DNA from: Azolla caroliniana
Lineage: Eukaryota; Polypodiophyta
Direction: 5' to 3'
DNA length: 64,000 nucleotides
NCBI GenBank assembly: GCA_043228905.1
Contig: JBHGNT010000022.1
Span: forward strand, 9,610,001-9,674,000
A model generated the notes under the pieces. The model did no database searches. It worked only from the letters and a program-made list of their open reading frames with translations, and was not told the DNA's origin. The position numbers were made by a program, and so were the translations under genes. Shown piece after piece: positions 23,904-33,974 of the stretch (position 1 is its first letter; each line of letters starts with the position of its first letter).

Positions 23904-24212
23904 TGTTGGAGACGAGGTCGTCTATGCGGAAGATCAAGAAGCATTCGATTAGTGCTGAATACCTGCGTATGACAGTTTCTAGGTCGTTGCACAGAGAGAG
24001 AGAGAGAGAGAGACACACACACACACACACAAAAGACTTTTTATTCCACAAAGCAATAATACAACGCCCAACCTTACAAAAAGGTTACAAGGTCACTATA
24101 TATAGTGACCGACTTAGGGCAACTACCCTTTATGATAATTACACAAATGCCCCAAACTTGGGCTATAGAAAGGGATAGTGTGAATACGTCCATTATACAC
24201 TTGTATTCGACA
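23904..24212 (-). repeat. Copia C 5' LTR
   Basis: A 309-bp LTR; on the minus strand it precedes the primer-binding site and the polyprotein. It holds a GA tract followed by (CA)n at about 23,994-24,032. Confidence 0.95.
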
Positions 24213-24228
24213 CAACCTTCGGCTTTCT

Positions 24229-27200
24229 TCATCGTGGCAATCTCAGTTCCTCCCCCTCAAGCCGGTGACGAAGGCTTGTAGCGTGTGGGTGAAGGTCGAC
24301 TACTTCCACCCATCGTGGGTTACGAGCCGATTCAGTGGAGCTCTTGGGCTCTTGTTCGGCCGCTACCTTCATCACGAAGGCGTAATGATAGGCCATATAC
24401 TCGTTGTAGCCGAGCCGAGTGACGGAATTCTTTACTCCGGGTATACGCATGATGGGTACTCCAAACTCATTGTCTAGTGAGAGAGCCGATCCAACCAAAT
24501 CATTGTCGTTGGGGTGGTCGACTTCGTATTCGGGCATCTTACCTTTGCCTTTCTCCAAGTTCATACTTGGCTGCGACGTGGTTGGGTCGCGTGGGGGATC
24601 TTGTGGCCCACCAGGCTTTGTCGTAATCAGACTTTCTTCAAACATGTGTTCGAAGTGATCTCCATCTTCTACCTCTTGTTCGGCAGATTCCGGGTCGAGC
24701 GGAGTCAAAGTCGTAGTTGTCTCTGGTGCATACCAGGATGCAGACTCGTCGAAGACTACGTCTTGACTTACCCGAACCACTCAGGTAGAAGGGTTGTAGC
24801 ACTTCTATGCTTTCTTCTCGGACGAGTATCCTATGAGGATACATTCCTCTGACTTCGCGTTGGGCATCTGTCATTGTTTGTTCGGGATGCGTACATTCAC
24901 AATGCTTCCGAACACCTTGAGGTGCAACAAGATCGGCTTCCTTCTGACGAGGAGCTCATATGGAGTTAGCTCATGCACTCCATTAGTGGTGCATCGATTC
25001 ATGAGATAAACGACCGTGGATGCCACTTCGGCCCAATAGAAATTTGGCATGTGCTTCTCATGCATCATGGCGCGTGCTACCTCGAGTATTTGCCGATTCT
25101 TCCTTTCGGCTACTCCATTTTGTTGGGGTGTGTGTCGGCACGAGAATTCTCTCCGAATGCCTTCACTTTGGAGGTAGGAGGTGAATTCATTGGACAAATA
25201 CTCCTTTCCTCCATCTGATCGTAGGCATCTAATGTGCCAACCGGTTTCTTTTTCGACTTGCCCCTTCAGCTTTTGGAAGTGGGAGAACACTTTGCTCTTC
25301 TTCTTCATCAGGTAGATCCACGCGTAGTGCGAGCAGTCGTCGATGAAGGTTACGTAGTATAAGCATCCACCGATTGTTGACATTTGAGTCGGTCCCCATA
25401 CATCCAAGTGTACGACGTCGAGGAGGCCTTTGCTTGCAGAGCTCTCCTTCAGGAATGGGAGAACACTTCACTCTTCTTCTTCATCAGGTAGATCCACATG
25501 TAGCACGAGTAGTCATCGATGAAGGTTACGTAGTATCGGCATCCGTCGATCGTCGGCGTTTGAGCCGGTCCCCATACATCCAAGTGTATGACGTCGAGGA
25601 GGCCTTTGCTTGCGGAGCTCTTCTTCAGGAATGGGAGAACACTTCACTCTTCTTCTTCATCAGGTATATCCACGCGTAGCGCGAGTAGTCGTCGATGAAG
25701 GTTACGTAGTATCGGCATCCGTCGATTGTCGGCATTTAAGCCGGTCCCCATACATTCGAGTGTACGACATCAAGGAGGCCTTTGCTTGCGGAGCTCTCCT
25801 TCGGGAATGAGAGAACACTTCGCTCTTCTTCTTCATTTGGTAGATCCGCACGTAGCGCGAGTAGTCGTCAATGAAGGTTACGTAGTATTGGCATCCGCCG
25901 ATCATCGGCGTTTGAGCCGATCCCCATACATCCGAGTGTATGACGTCGAGGAGGCCTTTGCTTGTGGAGCTCTCCTTCGGGAATGGGAGTCGATGTTGTT
26001 TTCCAAGTTGACATGCTTCGCATACTCAGTCGACTTGTTTCGACTCGAATGTCAGAAGTCTAATGACAATTCCCTTGGTTTGCATCGCTCGTAGCCGTTG
26101 GAGGTTTATGTGGCCGATTCTCTTCTGCCACAACTCGATGCTTGTCTCAGTTTTAAGACTATTAGTGTACATTGCCGATTTCACCTCGTTCGAATCAAGG
26201 ATGAACATTTGATCGTCTCTCCGCCCCTTAGCTATGAGTTGGCCATCTTTCTCGATGAAGCATCCTTCTTTGTTGAAGCGAACTTCCATTCCTTGCTCCA
26301 CGATTTGGCCTACCGAGACCAAATTCTTCGTTATCGTGGGACGTGCAAGACATTCCTAATGCAAGTTCGCTCACTTTCTTTCCCGAATGGGACATTGCCG
26401 ATGTGCCGAATGGGATGCGTGGTGTCGTCTCCTGTCTCTATTAAGCTGGGTCGATCCGGCGTTCGTAAATCACGAAACCACTCTTCGTGAGATGTCATGT
26501 GATGTGAGGCGCCGGAATCAACAAACCACATGTCTTCCGAGTTGGAGGCCATCATAGAGTTCGCTCTATGCCTCATTACGAACATTCCACCATAATCATC
26601 GTATTCGGAGTTGACGGCATAATTCGTGAGTTGTCGAGTTGTCGAAGCTGACTCACTTCTTCTTTTTCGGCAATCCTCCTCGTGGTAGCCGATTTTTCCG
26701 GAAAAATTGCGAGTTGCGAGCCTCGTTTGCCGACCATGTTCGGTGTGGAAGCTCCCCCTTCTTCTGAAGGTTCCTCGATGGCTTCTGTGAAGGTTTAAGT
26801 TCCCTTCGTGTGATGGGTCGAATTCACCTCTTCTACCGCCGTGACCTCCTCCTCGGCCATCGTTCGAATTCGAGAAGAACATGTGTCCTTCTGACGTCTT
26901 GCTTTTGGTTTGGACGTGGTTCTCTTCGACCAATAGCATTGATTAAAGGTCAAAGAATAGAGGGTTTTCTCTCACCAAGATTACCGTTTGTAATGGATTG
27001 AATTGTTGTGTGAGGCCGCCCAAGCATACTTGAACCATCTCGTCTTCGTCGACGTTTATTTTGAAGGAGTCAAGCGAGTCGCAAATGCTCTTAATCTTGG
27101 CGGTGTAGTTCGACACGGACATGTCTTTTTGCCAAATGTTGTTCAACTCTTGTCGGAGTTGAAGCTTTCGGGCGGTCGTGTTGGCGACGAACATTTTCTT

Positions 27201-27479
27201 TAAGTTCGCCCACGCTTCTTTAGGCGTCTTGGCGTCTCGAATATGGCTAAGCATGTGTTCGTGGACACATGTTGCCAAGCAATACATGACTTGACTAGCC
27301 GCTTGTTCCCATGTTGCGTAGTCGGCGTTCTTTGAGTCAAGTCGATTTTCTTGTGTGTCATTGATGTAGCTCCAATACCCTTGGCTGACGAGGTATTGGG
27401 TCATCTTGTACTCCCAAGATGAATAATTGCTCTGGTCTAGCTTTTCGCTAGGGAGCGAGCTACCCATTTGTGTGTTCAT
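24229..27479 (-). pseudogene. Copia B gag-pol remnant without RT/RNase H
   Basis: Gag starts at the ATG at 27,479. The frame is open to an in-frame TAA at 26,943-26,945 and then continues directly (MLLVEENH...), so one nonsense change splits gag. The protease motif DSGASHHMT lies near 26,520. A frameshift follows at about 26,330. The gag-pre-integrase segment is 26,026-26,322. A 4 x 176-bp tandem array disrupts the start of the integrase core (25,265-25,985). The rest of the integrase (25,407-24,871) keeps RSDGGKE and NGVAERKNR. The linker 24,780-24,229 keeps the VRVSQDVVFDES segment also found in copia A, then jumps to tail sequence. The whole reverse transcriptase and RNase H are missing, so B could only have moved with help in trans. 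Confidence 0.85.
25265..25985 (-). repeat. Tandem array of four 176-bp units inside copia B integrase
   Basis: The segment coding for the start of the integrase core ([20 protein letters not shown]) is repeated. The plus-strand landmark GGTAGATCCA or its variant starts at 25,311, 25,487, 25,663 and 25,839, spacings of exactly 176 bp. Because 176 is not a multiple of three, each copy shifts frame. Units differ by scattered substitutions, so the array is not brand new. Confidence 0.9.
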
Positions 27480-27640
27480 GTTGATTGTAGTGTCTTCTCT
27501 TCTTTTGCTTTTCTTCCTTCGATCACGTACACGTGCTACGTCGGTAACGGATAACCGGAATTTGTCGTCGGCGTTTCAAACACACAATTATGAAGTCGGG
27601 TGGGCTTAGTGGATTTTCTAAACCACACGCTCTGATACCA

Positions 27641-28083
27641 TGTTAAGAATTAGGTAAGTAATTAAGCAAGGATTAATTAGTACCTAATTATGTGATTAGT
27701 TGATAAGCGGAAGATTATGCGATATGTGTGTGTATGTGTATGTGTGTGAGAGGAAGAGAGAGAGAGAGAGAGATACAACACAAGATGGGGGATGAGTAAG
27801 TATATTAAATTAGCATTATCATCATCAAATCCAAAAATACCCACAATGAGGTATATATACATCTCATGTGCAAAGGTGCACATGTGTGAATGGAATATAG
27901 GTACTAAGGTGTAAGTCCTATATTAAATGTACTTAGGAGTGGAGGATCTAGAATATCCCACTTAAGTACAAGGTCCTATTTAAGGCATTATAGTAAACAC
28001 TTCTAACTAGATTCTATCTAGGTAACTACGAAGTTACATGGTTGATTAACTAACTAAACTAAGTTGAGCTTGATCGCTCAACA
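27641..28083 (-). repeat. Copia B 5' LTR
   Basis: A 443-bp LTR matching 18,347-18,799. It is followed on the minus strand by TGGTATCAGAGCGTGTGG, the initiator-Met primer site. Confidence 0.9.
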
Positions 28084-28333
28084 CCTCCCTCTTTATAGCA
28101 CAAGGGGTGACTGTTACATCGTGATCGGTGTCAGAGATCCCCCCCCTTTCCTTTCTTTCTGTGCGTGTCGGACTTTAAGGTACCCCCTTTAATTCCTACC
28201 ACCTAGTACTTACCAATCCTAATGCTATTTACATTATGAATGTACATAATACTTGATTTGTGTGCATCGGTGCACACACCCGTTCGCATGCACTTGGCTC
28301 CGTTTCTCTTTATGGCTGGAATCCTTTACGACA
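28084..28333 (-). mobile_element. Solo gypsy LTR4, right part
   Basis: Continues the LTR broken by copia B. It contains a minus-strand TATA box (GCTATAAAG, about 28,092-28,100) in the same context as the TATA boxes of the other family LTRs, and ends TTTACGACA at 28,333. G1 gag sequence resumes immediately after the CCAT duplicate. Confidence 0.8.
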
Positions 28334-29015
28334 CCATGCCCAAACCTACACCTCGTCAGACCGAGAAAATCATCCCTCACAAAATCTAATATCCCAATTC
28401 GAGCAAGGGGAATCTAGCAACTCGGGCACCAATAACGTGCTTTGATTACAACCAACCAGGGCATTACTCCACTCAGTGCCCGACAAACAATCGAGGTAAA
28501 GCACCTGTCGTAAACATCATTATGGCAGATGTTCAACAAGTCACGACCCGAAGCAAAGCCAATAAAACACAATGGGAAATTCAGGACGAAGTCCGACAAA
28601 CCGCCAAAAAATGGGTTGACACGGCTAATCAGGCTAATACCGAGAGAATGCAGACCAAGATGAACAATATCACTATCAGTCCCTCGGCTTCCTCTCAACC
28701 TACCAGGGCACATGACGACGACCTTGTGTAGCAAGCTCTCATAAGTTGTCAAATCTCCATGCCCTTACATAAACTACTACAATTGCTTCCCCAATTCAAG
28801 GACTCGGTGGCATCTCTCACCACCGGCAAAGCGCCAACCACCTTGCCTGTACATTTGGTGGAGTCGGGCATCGATCCACAATTAATGGACTCTTAGAACC
28901 CCGCGTTTAACCTAGTAATCAAAGGTTGTGATGTTCACGGTTGTATTCTCGATGGGGGTTCGTGTGTTAATGTCATCAATGAAGCTACATGTCACGACCT
29001 CAACATCTCCAAGCA
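28334..29015 (+). pseudogene. Gypsy G1, zinc knuckle and protease (part 2)
   Basis: Resumes G1 after the LTR4 insertion. A CCHC-like knuckle reads CFDYNQPGHYSTQC at about 28,437-28,480. The second Cys of the C-X2-C is Tyr, a single-base change that should abolish zinc binding. A retropepsin-like segment (GCILDGGSCVNVINEATCHD) lies at about 28,943-29,002. Stops are present and the element ends abruptly near 29,015, with no reverse transcriptase attached. Confidence 0.7.
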
Positions 29016-29790
29016 GAGACAACATACGGATTGGCTGAAGAAGCCGAGGCCGGATGGACATGTGCTAATAGAACAGACAAGTGGAGGCTTGTTAGACTCA
29101 GGGGGAGTGACCACAAAAGGAAGTCGGAGCCAAAGCCAACCAAAAAAGTGGGAGGTAAGGGCAAGAAGGGCAAGAAGACCAAGTCCGGTGTCGTGAAGGG
29201 TCTAAAGATTGAGGACGAGTTGGAGTTAGCCAACTCGGACAAGAGTGGGAACGAATCAGAGAGAACCGTTTCGGTCAAGATGTTCGATTTGGAAGAGCCG
29301 AATTATCTTAAGCACATGGACCTTATGAGCAAACAAGTCGACCGAGAAGGTCGAGGTGCTAGACAGAGGACACAAGGTGGAACCAGAACAAAGGAACGAC
29401 AAACACAAACACAAACACTACGATCCGATCTCAAGTTGAGCTTGAGGGGAAGTGTTGAGCGAACAAGTTGAACCAGATCCAGATTGGCTGAACAAGCTAG
29501 AGCTGGATTGGAGTCCTGAATGAAGAACCGGATCGGTGTCTGGATGGTATCCAGAACCAGGACCCGGATCGGATTGTAACTCGTATGCTGTTAGAGGCCT
29601 ACGAATCTAGCCTAGTGTGTAGGCATATTTTTAGGGTTCAGTGTTAGTCGCTCGTATGAGCATTAAAGTACTTGTCAGTACTTCTGTCAGACCTCTTTAG
29701 GACTTGCATAAAAGTGCTCACATAGCACATTGTATGTACAAAGTGTTATTATTTTGAATTCAATTTTATGCTCTGAATCTCCGAAAATCA
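29016..29790 (+). mobile_element. Copia-type 3' end and LTR (element E, fragment)
   Basis: A Lys/Glu-rich open frame (about 29,100-29,470) ends in the LKLSLRGS pattern over a polypurine tract (CTTGAGGGGAAG), followed at 29,453 by TGTTGAGCG, a typical copia LTR start. A TATA-like CATAAAAG is near 29,708, and the LTR appears to end in CA at about 29,790. No pol domain or second LTR was found. The left border is uncertain. Confidence 0.45.
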
Positions 29791-30349
29791 GTGCACAAGG
29801 CGGACACCCTAGTTTACGTGACGGTCGACATGAGTCCGACCGGAATCGGTTGGGTGATCAATCAACCGAAACACGGTTCCCCATCCGGTTCGGTGCGAAG
29901 GTGTTGAGTGAGTGGCAACAAGGACACGCCCAAGTTAAACGTGAACTGTGGGGTATCCTTTCGGCGGTCAAGGCCGACAAATATTATATGATCGGGGTAG
30001 AAATGATCATCGAGACAGAATGCCTACCAATCCTCAGTACGGTTTCTGGATGTGTGGCTCTGGACCTGGCAATGCTCTGGTGGATCGCGTACATAAAGTC
30101 CCTAAATATGGAGATATGGCACATATCCGGGAAAGACAACACCATGGCCGACATGCTATCAAGGGCATGGTACGACGACAAAAACGACATGGTATCGGAG
30201 GTTGAAGAAGTCGGCATGGCCTTCTTTGAATCGGCTCAAATGTCGGTGAACGAGCGGAACACTCCGACCCTCAACGAGTTCGACGAGAATGACTACAACA
30301 GGGAGTGGCTCCAAATCGATAAGTTCCTAAGCACGATGGCGTCGGACGC
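29791..30349 (+). pseudogene. Gypsy G2, RNase H portion (outer copy, part 1)
   Basis: Begins abruptly inside the RNase H domain (VYVTVDMSPTGIGWVINQ, then RFGAKVLSEWQQ in another frame after a frameshift near 29,870). It continues through HISGKDNTMADMLSRA to the linker before integrase. It is clearly homologous to the minus-strand copy in G3 (33,099-33,689). G2 is cut at 30,349 by G3 and resumes at 43,218. The first half of G2 (gag, protease, RT) is not present in the window. Confidence 0.8.
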
Positions 30350-31056
30350 TGTCGCGTTGTTACGCGCGTGCGTGGAGAACGAGGCGGGACTACCGGGATC
30401 TTGGACCGAGAAATAGTTGAGAAGGAGGAGAACGGAAGGCACCGTGCGCACTTGCACACGCACAAACACGGGAGCACACAGGAATCACAGTCCAACAACA
30501 CAGCAAAACGAGACGACTAGAAGTCCGAGTTTATGAACACGTATGTATATAAATAAATAAATATATATATATATATATATCAAGACAGTTACAACTAACA
30601 GGCCGGCAAGGCGAACACCGCCGCCTGTTCACTCACACACACATAAGAGCGGGATGGAGACTCTGCCGGAAGCACACAGGCGTTCCACGGAGCAGAGTCA
30701 GCCTCCCGAAAACCGGTGCAAAAATGGCTATGGAGAGTGGCAGAGGAGAAGGGCTCGGTCCCAGTCCGGCAGCACTTCGCCCTCTCTAACGCGCGATACC
30801 CTTTCCATTCCTCTCCCTCTCTTTTATAGCCCAAGGAGGGAGGTCGTTATCATCCGTTACATCACATTAATTCTCTGTCCTTTCGTACAGAGATACACCT
30901 CGATTCTCTCCCTATTGAATGCGTGCTACCTAGGATTTCACCTCATCCGACTTGCACCTACTTACTTACCATACAACGAAAAGTGTGCTCGCGTGTAAGG
31001 GCCGGTTTACACACGCTAAACTCAGTTTCCGCCTAGGGACGGTTTTCTTCACGACA
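30350..31056 (-). repeat. Gypsy G3 3' LTR
   Basis: Carries a (TA)n tract at about 30,560-30,580 and a minus-strand TATA box at about 30,832-30,838. It matches 42,509-43,217 with scattered differences, so G3 is older than copias C and D. Confidence 0.9.
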
Positions 31057-31130
31057 TCCGCCCCCACCTAACCGCGCATCCACCAGTATGCGCCAAAATT
31101 GGGCTCTTGCTGGAGAAAACCGGTCCATGC

Positions 31131-31774
31131 TTACTCCTCATCTTCCGGATCGTCATCCGCCTCGGGTCGCACGTCGTCGCCGTCCATGCTTTCCAGATCC
31201 GGCTCGCACTCGTGTCGTTTCTTAAACGCTTTCACCCTCTTCCCCGTTATCGGTATTGCCATCCTCGTACCGTCGAGCTCCGCAAGATGGTAGGTCCCGT
31301 TGTCATTGGCACTTGTCACCACGTAAGACCCGAACCACCTCCTTGCAAACTTCCGCGTTGCCCTGTGTTGGTTGTTGAGGCTGCTGTCATATACTAGGAC
31401 CCAGTCGCCTTCCTCGATTTTCTTTGGTCATAGTCGGTGAGTCCGGTCAAACCGCCCTTTGTTCTTCATCCTTGTCAATCGAAGCTTCTCCGCGGCTCAT
31501 TCCACGTCCTCCGGCCTTCGCTCGAGCTGTCGAATCCGTGTCGCTAACAGCTCCTCCCGGCTCATCTCATCTCTCCAGTCCACCATGGCCCATGAGGAGA
31601 TGGTTCGCTCTGTTGGCATGATCGGCCTCTGTCCGTACATAAGCTTTGCTGGCATGAACCCGATTACCGAACTGTGCGTAGTTCGGTCCGCCCACAAGGC
31701 ATAAGGTAGTAATCGCGGCCAGTTCCCGACTTGGCCTTCACACGCCCATACTAGCGCTTCGACGATCGGCCCGT
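31131..31774 (-). pseudogene. Gypsy G3 integrase C-terminal part and pol tail
   Basis: After LTR3 the integrase frame resumes in register: a PIVEALVWACEGQVGNWPRL segment, then LLPYALWADRTTHSSV, the usual gypsy integrase C-terminal half. An in-frame TGA at about 31,497-31,499 interrupts it where G2 has CGA, a C-to-T change at a CpG. The tail (31,322-31,131) encodes TYHLAELDGTRMAIPITGKR and an acidic end, homologous to G2 at 44,294-44,506. Confidence 0.75.
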
Positions 31775-32425
31775 TGTCACGTTATTACGCGCGTGCGTGG
31801 AGAAACGAGGCGGGACCACCGGGGTCTTGAACCGAAGAGCAGGTGATAGGAGGGGAAAGAGAAAGAGAGAGACGACCAGTTACGTATGAGCAAAGAAACA
31901 CAGGGACACGGCCCATCAACGCGGAAAACACGAATGGACACAGAGACAAAGAGACACGAATGTTTGTATATTATCAAATGACACCAAAAACAACAGAGCA
32001 CGCGAGCGGTTACAACCGAACAGGCCGGCGAACAGATGCCGATGCCTGTTCATCTGCGCACGAAAGGGGATAGGATGGAGGTGCTGCCGGAAGCACACGG
32101 GCGTTCCTCGAAGCAGCGCGAACCTCCCGAAAAGCTGTAGAGAAGAGCAATAGAGAACAAACAGAGGAGAAGCGTTCGGTTACGGTCCGACAGCACTTCG
32201 TCCTCCTCAATGCGCGATCCCCTTCTCCCCGCGCCTCCCTCTCTTTTATAGCTTCAACAGGGGAGCCGCTTCCCTCATTAACTTCCTACCTACCGAATCT
32301 AACTACCTAGGATATACCTTTGTACCTAATCCTTTATTATATACATTAGAGGGCGCGCACGCGTGAAGAGCCGGTTCGCGCGCGCTATACACCAATTGCG
32401 CTAAGGGATGGTTTTCTTCACGACA
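31775..32425 (-). mobile_element. Solo gypsy LTR3 in the G3 integrase gene
   Basis: A 651-bp solo LTR of the same family (TGTCAC...CGACA) with a minus-strand TATA box in the CTATAAAAGAGAGG context. Perfect 4-bp target duplications CCGT lie at 31,771-31,774 and 32,426-32,429. Deleting the LTR and one CCGT joins the integrase frame without a shift (VERGHG to PIVEAL). Confidence 0.9.
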
Positions 32426-33130
32426 CCGTGTCCGCGCTCCACCTTCCCATTAGCCTCCGGATTGTACGCTGTGGTGAGAGAGAGTTTGACCCCTAGTCGG
32501 TCAAACAACTCTTCAGCCTCTTGCGCGTCCAACTCTCCGCGGTCAGCCACGATCTTTCCTACGCTCCCGTACCGATATATCACGTCCTCGATCAGAAACC
32601 GGCACACAACCGCGGTCGTTTTGTTCTGCAGCGCTCGGCCTTCAACCTGGTTCGTCAGATCCTCCCGAGCCAACACCAGATACCGCATTTGTCCTACCCC
32701 CATCGTCATCATCACCAAATCCACCATCCATTTGAAGTAGACGGTCAGAGGGTAGATCGGGTGAAGCTCGTCCCGGTGTCGGACTATGGAGTGCATCTGA
32801 CAGCTTTCGCAAGTCGTCACGAACTGATGCATGTCCCGGTACAGTCCCGGCCACCAGTACTTCCCCTTTAGCTTCTGGAACGTGGCCCACATTCCGCGAT
32901 GTCCGGCCCAGGGACTCTCATGGTAGGCCTCCAGCAACTCCTCCTGTTCCTCCTTCTTCACCACCACTCGGAGCGGGATGTCGTCCCTCTTCTTCGGGTG
33001 CTTCCATATGTACCCGTCCCGAAGGAAGAATCGGTACACCTTCTTCCGGATCCGGTTGGCCTCTTCCTTTGTCCACGCCGCGTCCGGTGTAATTGTTTTC
33101 AGGAGCCTGCCGATCTGGAGCCACTCCCGT
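32426..33130 (-). pseudogene. Gypsy G3 integrase, zinc finger and core
   Basis: Open frame with the HHCC finger (AYHESPWAGH and TCESCQ) followed by the integrase core: the MVDLVMM Asp, VADRGELD, and NPEANGKVERGHG with the catalytic Glu. LTR3 truncates it at 32,425. It is separated from RNase H by a one-base frameshift near 33,130. Confidence 0.8.
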
Positions 33131-33974
33131 CATACTTGCTCTCATCGAATTCGTTAAGCGCCGAAGTGCTCCCCTTTCTGGTTGTCACGCATGCCGCCTC
33201 AAAGAAATCTACGCCAACTTCCTCGTCCTCCGAAACCATGTCGTCCTCGTTTTCGAACCTCGCCCTTGAGAGCATGTCGGCCATGGCATTGTCTTTTCCG
33301 GAAATGTGTCGTATCTCCGGATTCAGGGACTTGATGTACGCTATCCACCTGAGCTTTGCCAGGTCCGGCGTCGTGCATCCGGAAACCATGCCGAGAATCG
33401 GCAGGCAGTCCGTCTCGATTATTACCTCTGTCCCGATCAGATAGTCTTTATCAGCCTTCACCGCCGAAACGATGCCCCAGAGTTCGCGTTTAACTTGGGC
33501 GTATCTTCGTTGTCGCTCACTGAGGACCTTCGCGCCGAACCGGATGGGGAACCTCGTGCCAACGACATCCTCTTGGTTGATCACCCATCCGATCCCGGTT
33601 AGACTCGTGTCTACGGTTACGTAAATCGGAGTGTTTTTGCCGTAGACAGCCTTTTGGAGCGCCGGTGCCGTGGCAAGTGCTTCCTTCATCTTTCAGACTG
33701 ATTCCGTATGCTCATCTCCCCACTCGAATTTACGCCCTTTCTTTAGCAACCCATACAGCGGCTCCACGACGTGGGTGTAATGCGGGATCCAGATAAGGTA
33801 GAACACGCATGATCCCAAGAATCTTCGAACCTCCGTAACCGAATTGCAGTCATGCTTCATCGCGGAGATGGCTTCCACCTTGGCCGGAGATGGTTTCCGA
33901 CCGTATGGTCTGCATAGGTGCCCGACGACCATGATCTCTGATTGCCCAAAGGCCGATTTTTCTGCAGAGACCAA
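33099..33974 (-). pseudogene. Gypsy G3 RT connection and RNase H
   Basis: 33,974-33,693 encodes the RT tail (SAEKSAFGQSEIMVVGHLCR, then VRRFLGSCVFYLIW). A single TGA near 33,690 separates it from RNase H (IYVTVDTSLTGIGWVINQ, HISGKDNAMADMLSRA). A frameshift near 33,970 separates it from the RT core, and another near 33,130 separates it from integrase. Confidence 0.8.

Larger units (their letters stand above)
18875..24212 (-). mobile_element. Copia element C, intact and young
   Basis: A complete 5.3-kb Ty1/copia element. LTRs are 18,875-19,185 (311 bp) and 23,904-24,212 (309 bp), with ends TGTTGG...CGACA on the plus strand. Perfect 5-bp target duplications CAACC lie at 18,870-18,874 and 24,213-24,217. 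Inside the right LTR is a TGGTATCAGAGC primer-binding site on the minus strand. Next to the left LTR is a GGGGGAG polypurine tract. Outside the microsatellite the LTRs differ by about one base (near 18,933 versus 23,967), so the insertion is recent. It lies in copia B. Confidence 0.95.
18347..28083 (-). mobile_element. Copia element B (non-autonomous), host of copia C
   Basis: LTRs are 18,347-18,799 and 27,641-28,083 (TGTTAAG...CTCAACA on the plus strand). A primer-binding site complementary to initiator tRNA-Met (TGGTATCAGAGC on the minus strand) lies just inside the right LTR. A polypurine tract (GAGGGGGCG) sits next to the left LTR, so the element reads on the minus strand. Flanks are CCTCA and CCTCC, a 5-bp duplication with one mismatch. 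It inserted into LTR4. Internal coding runs from 27,479 to 24,229, then is cut by copia C (18,875-24,212). Only about 75 bp of B lie between C and the left LTR, so reverse transcriptase and RNase H are absent. Confidence 0.9.

Noticed and set aside
25265-25985. CRISPR-like or regulatory direct repeats
   Set aside because: The units abut without spacers and encode an integrase segment; it is a tandem array in a retrotransposon.
28989-29471. 160-codon Lys/Glu-rich frame as a host gene
   Set aside because: It ends over a copia-type polypurine tract followed by an LTR start, so it is better read as the tail of a retroelement. No host family is recognised.
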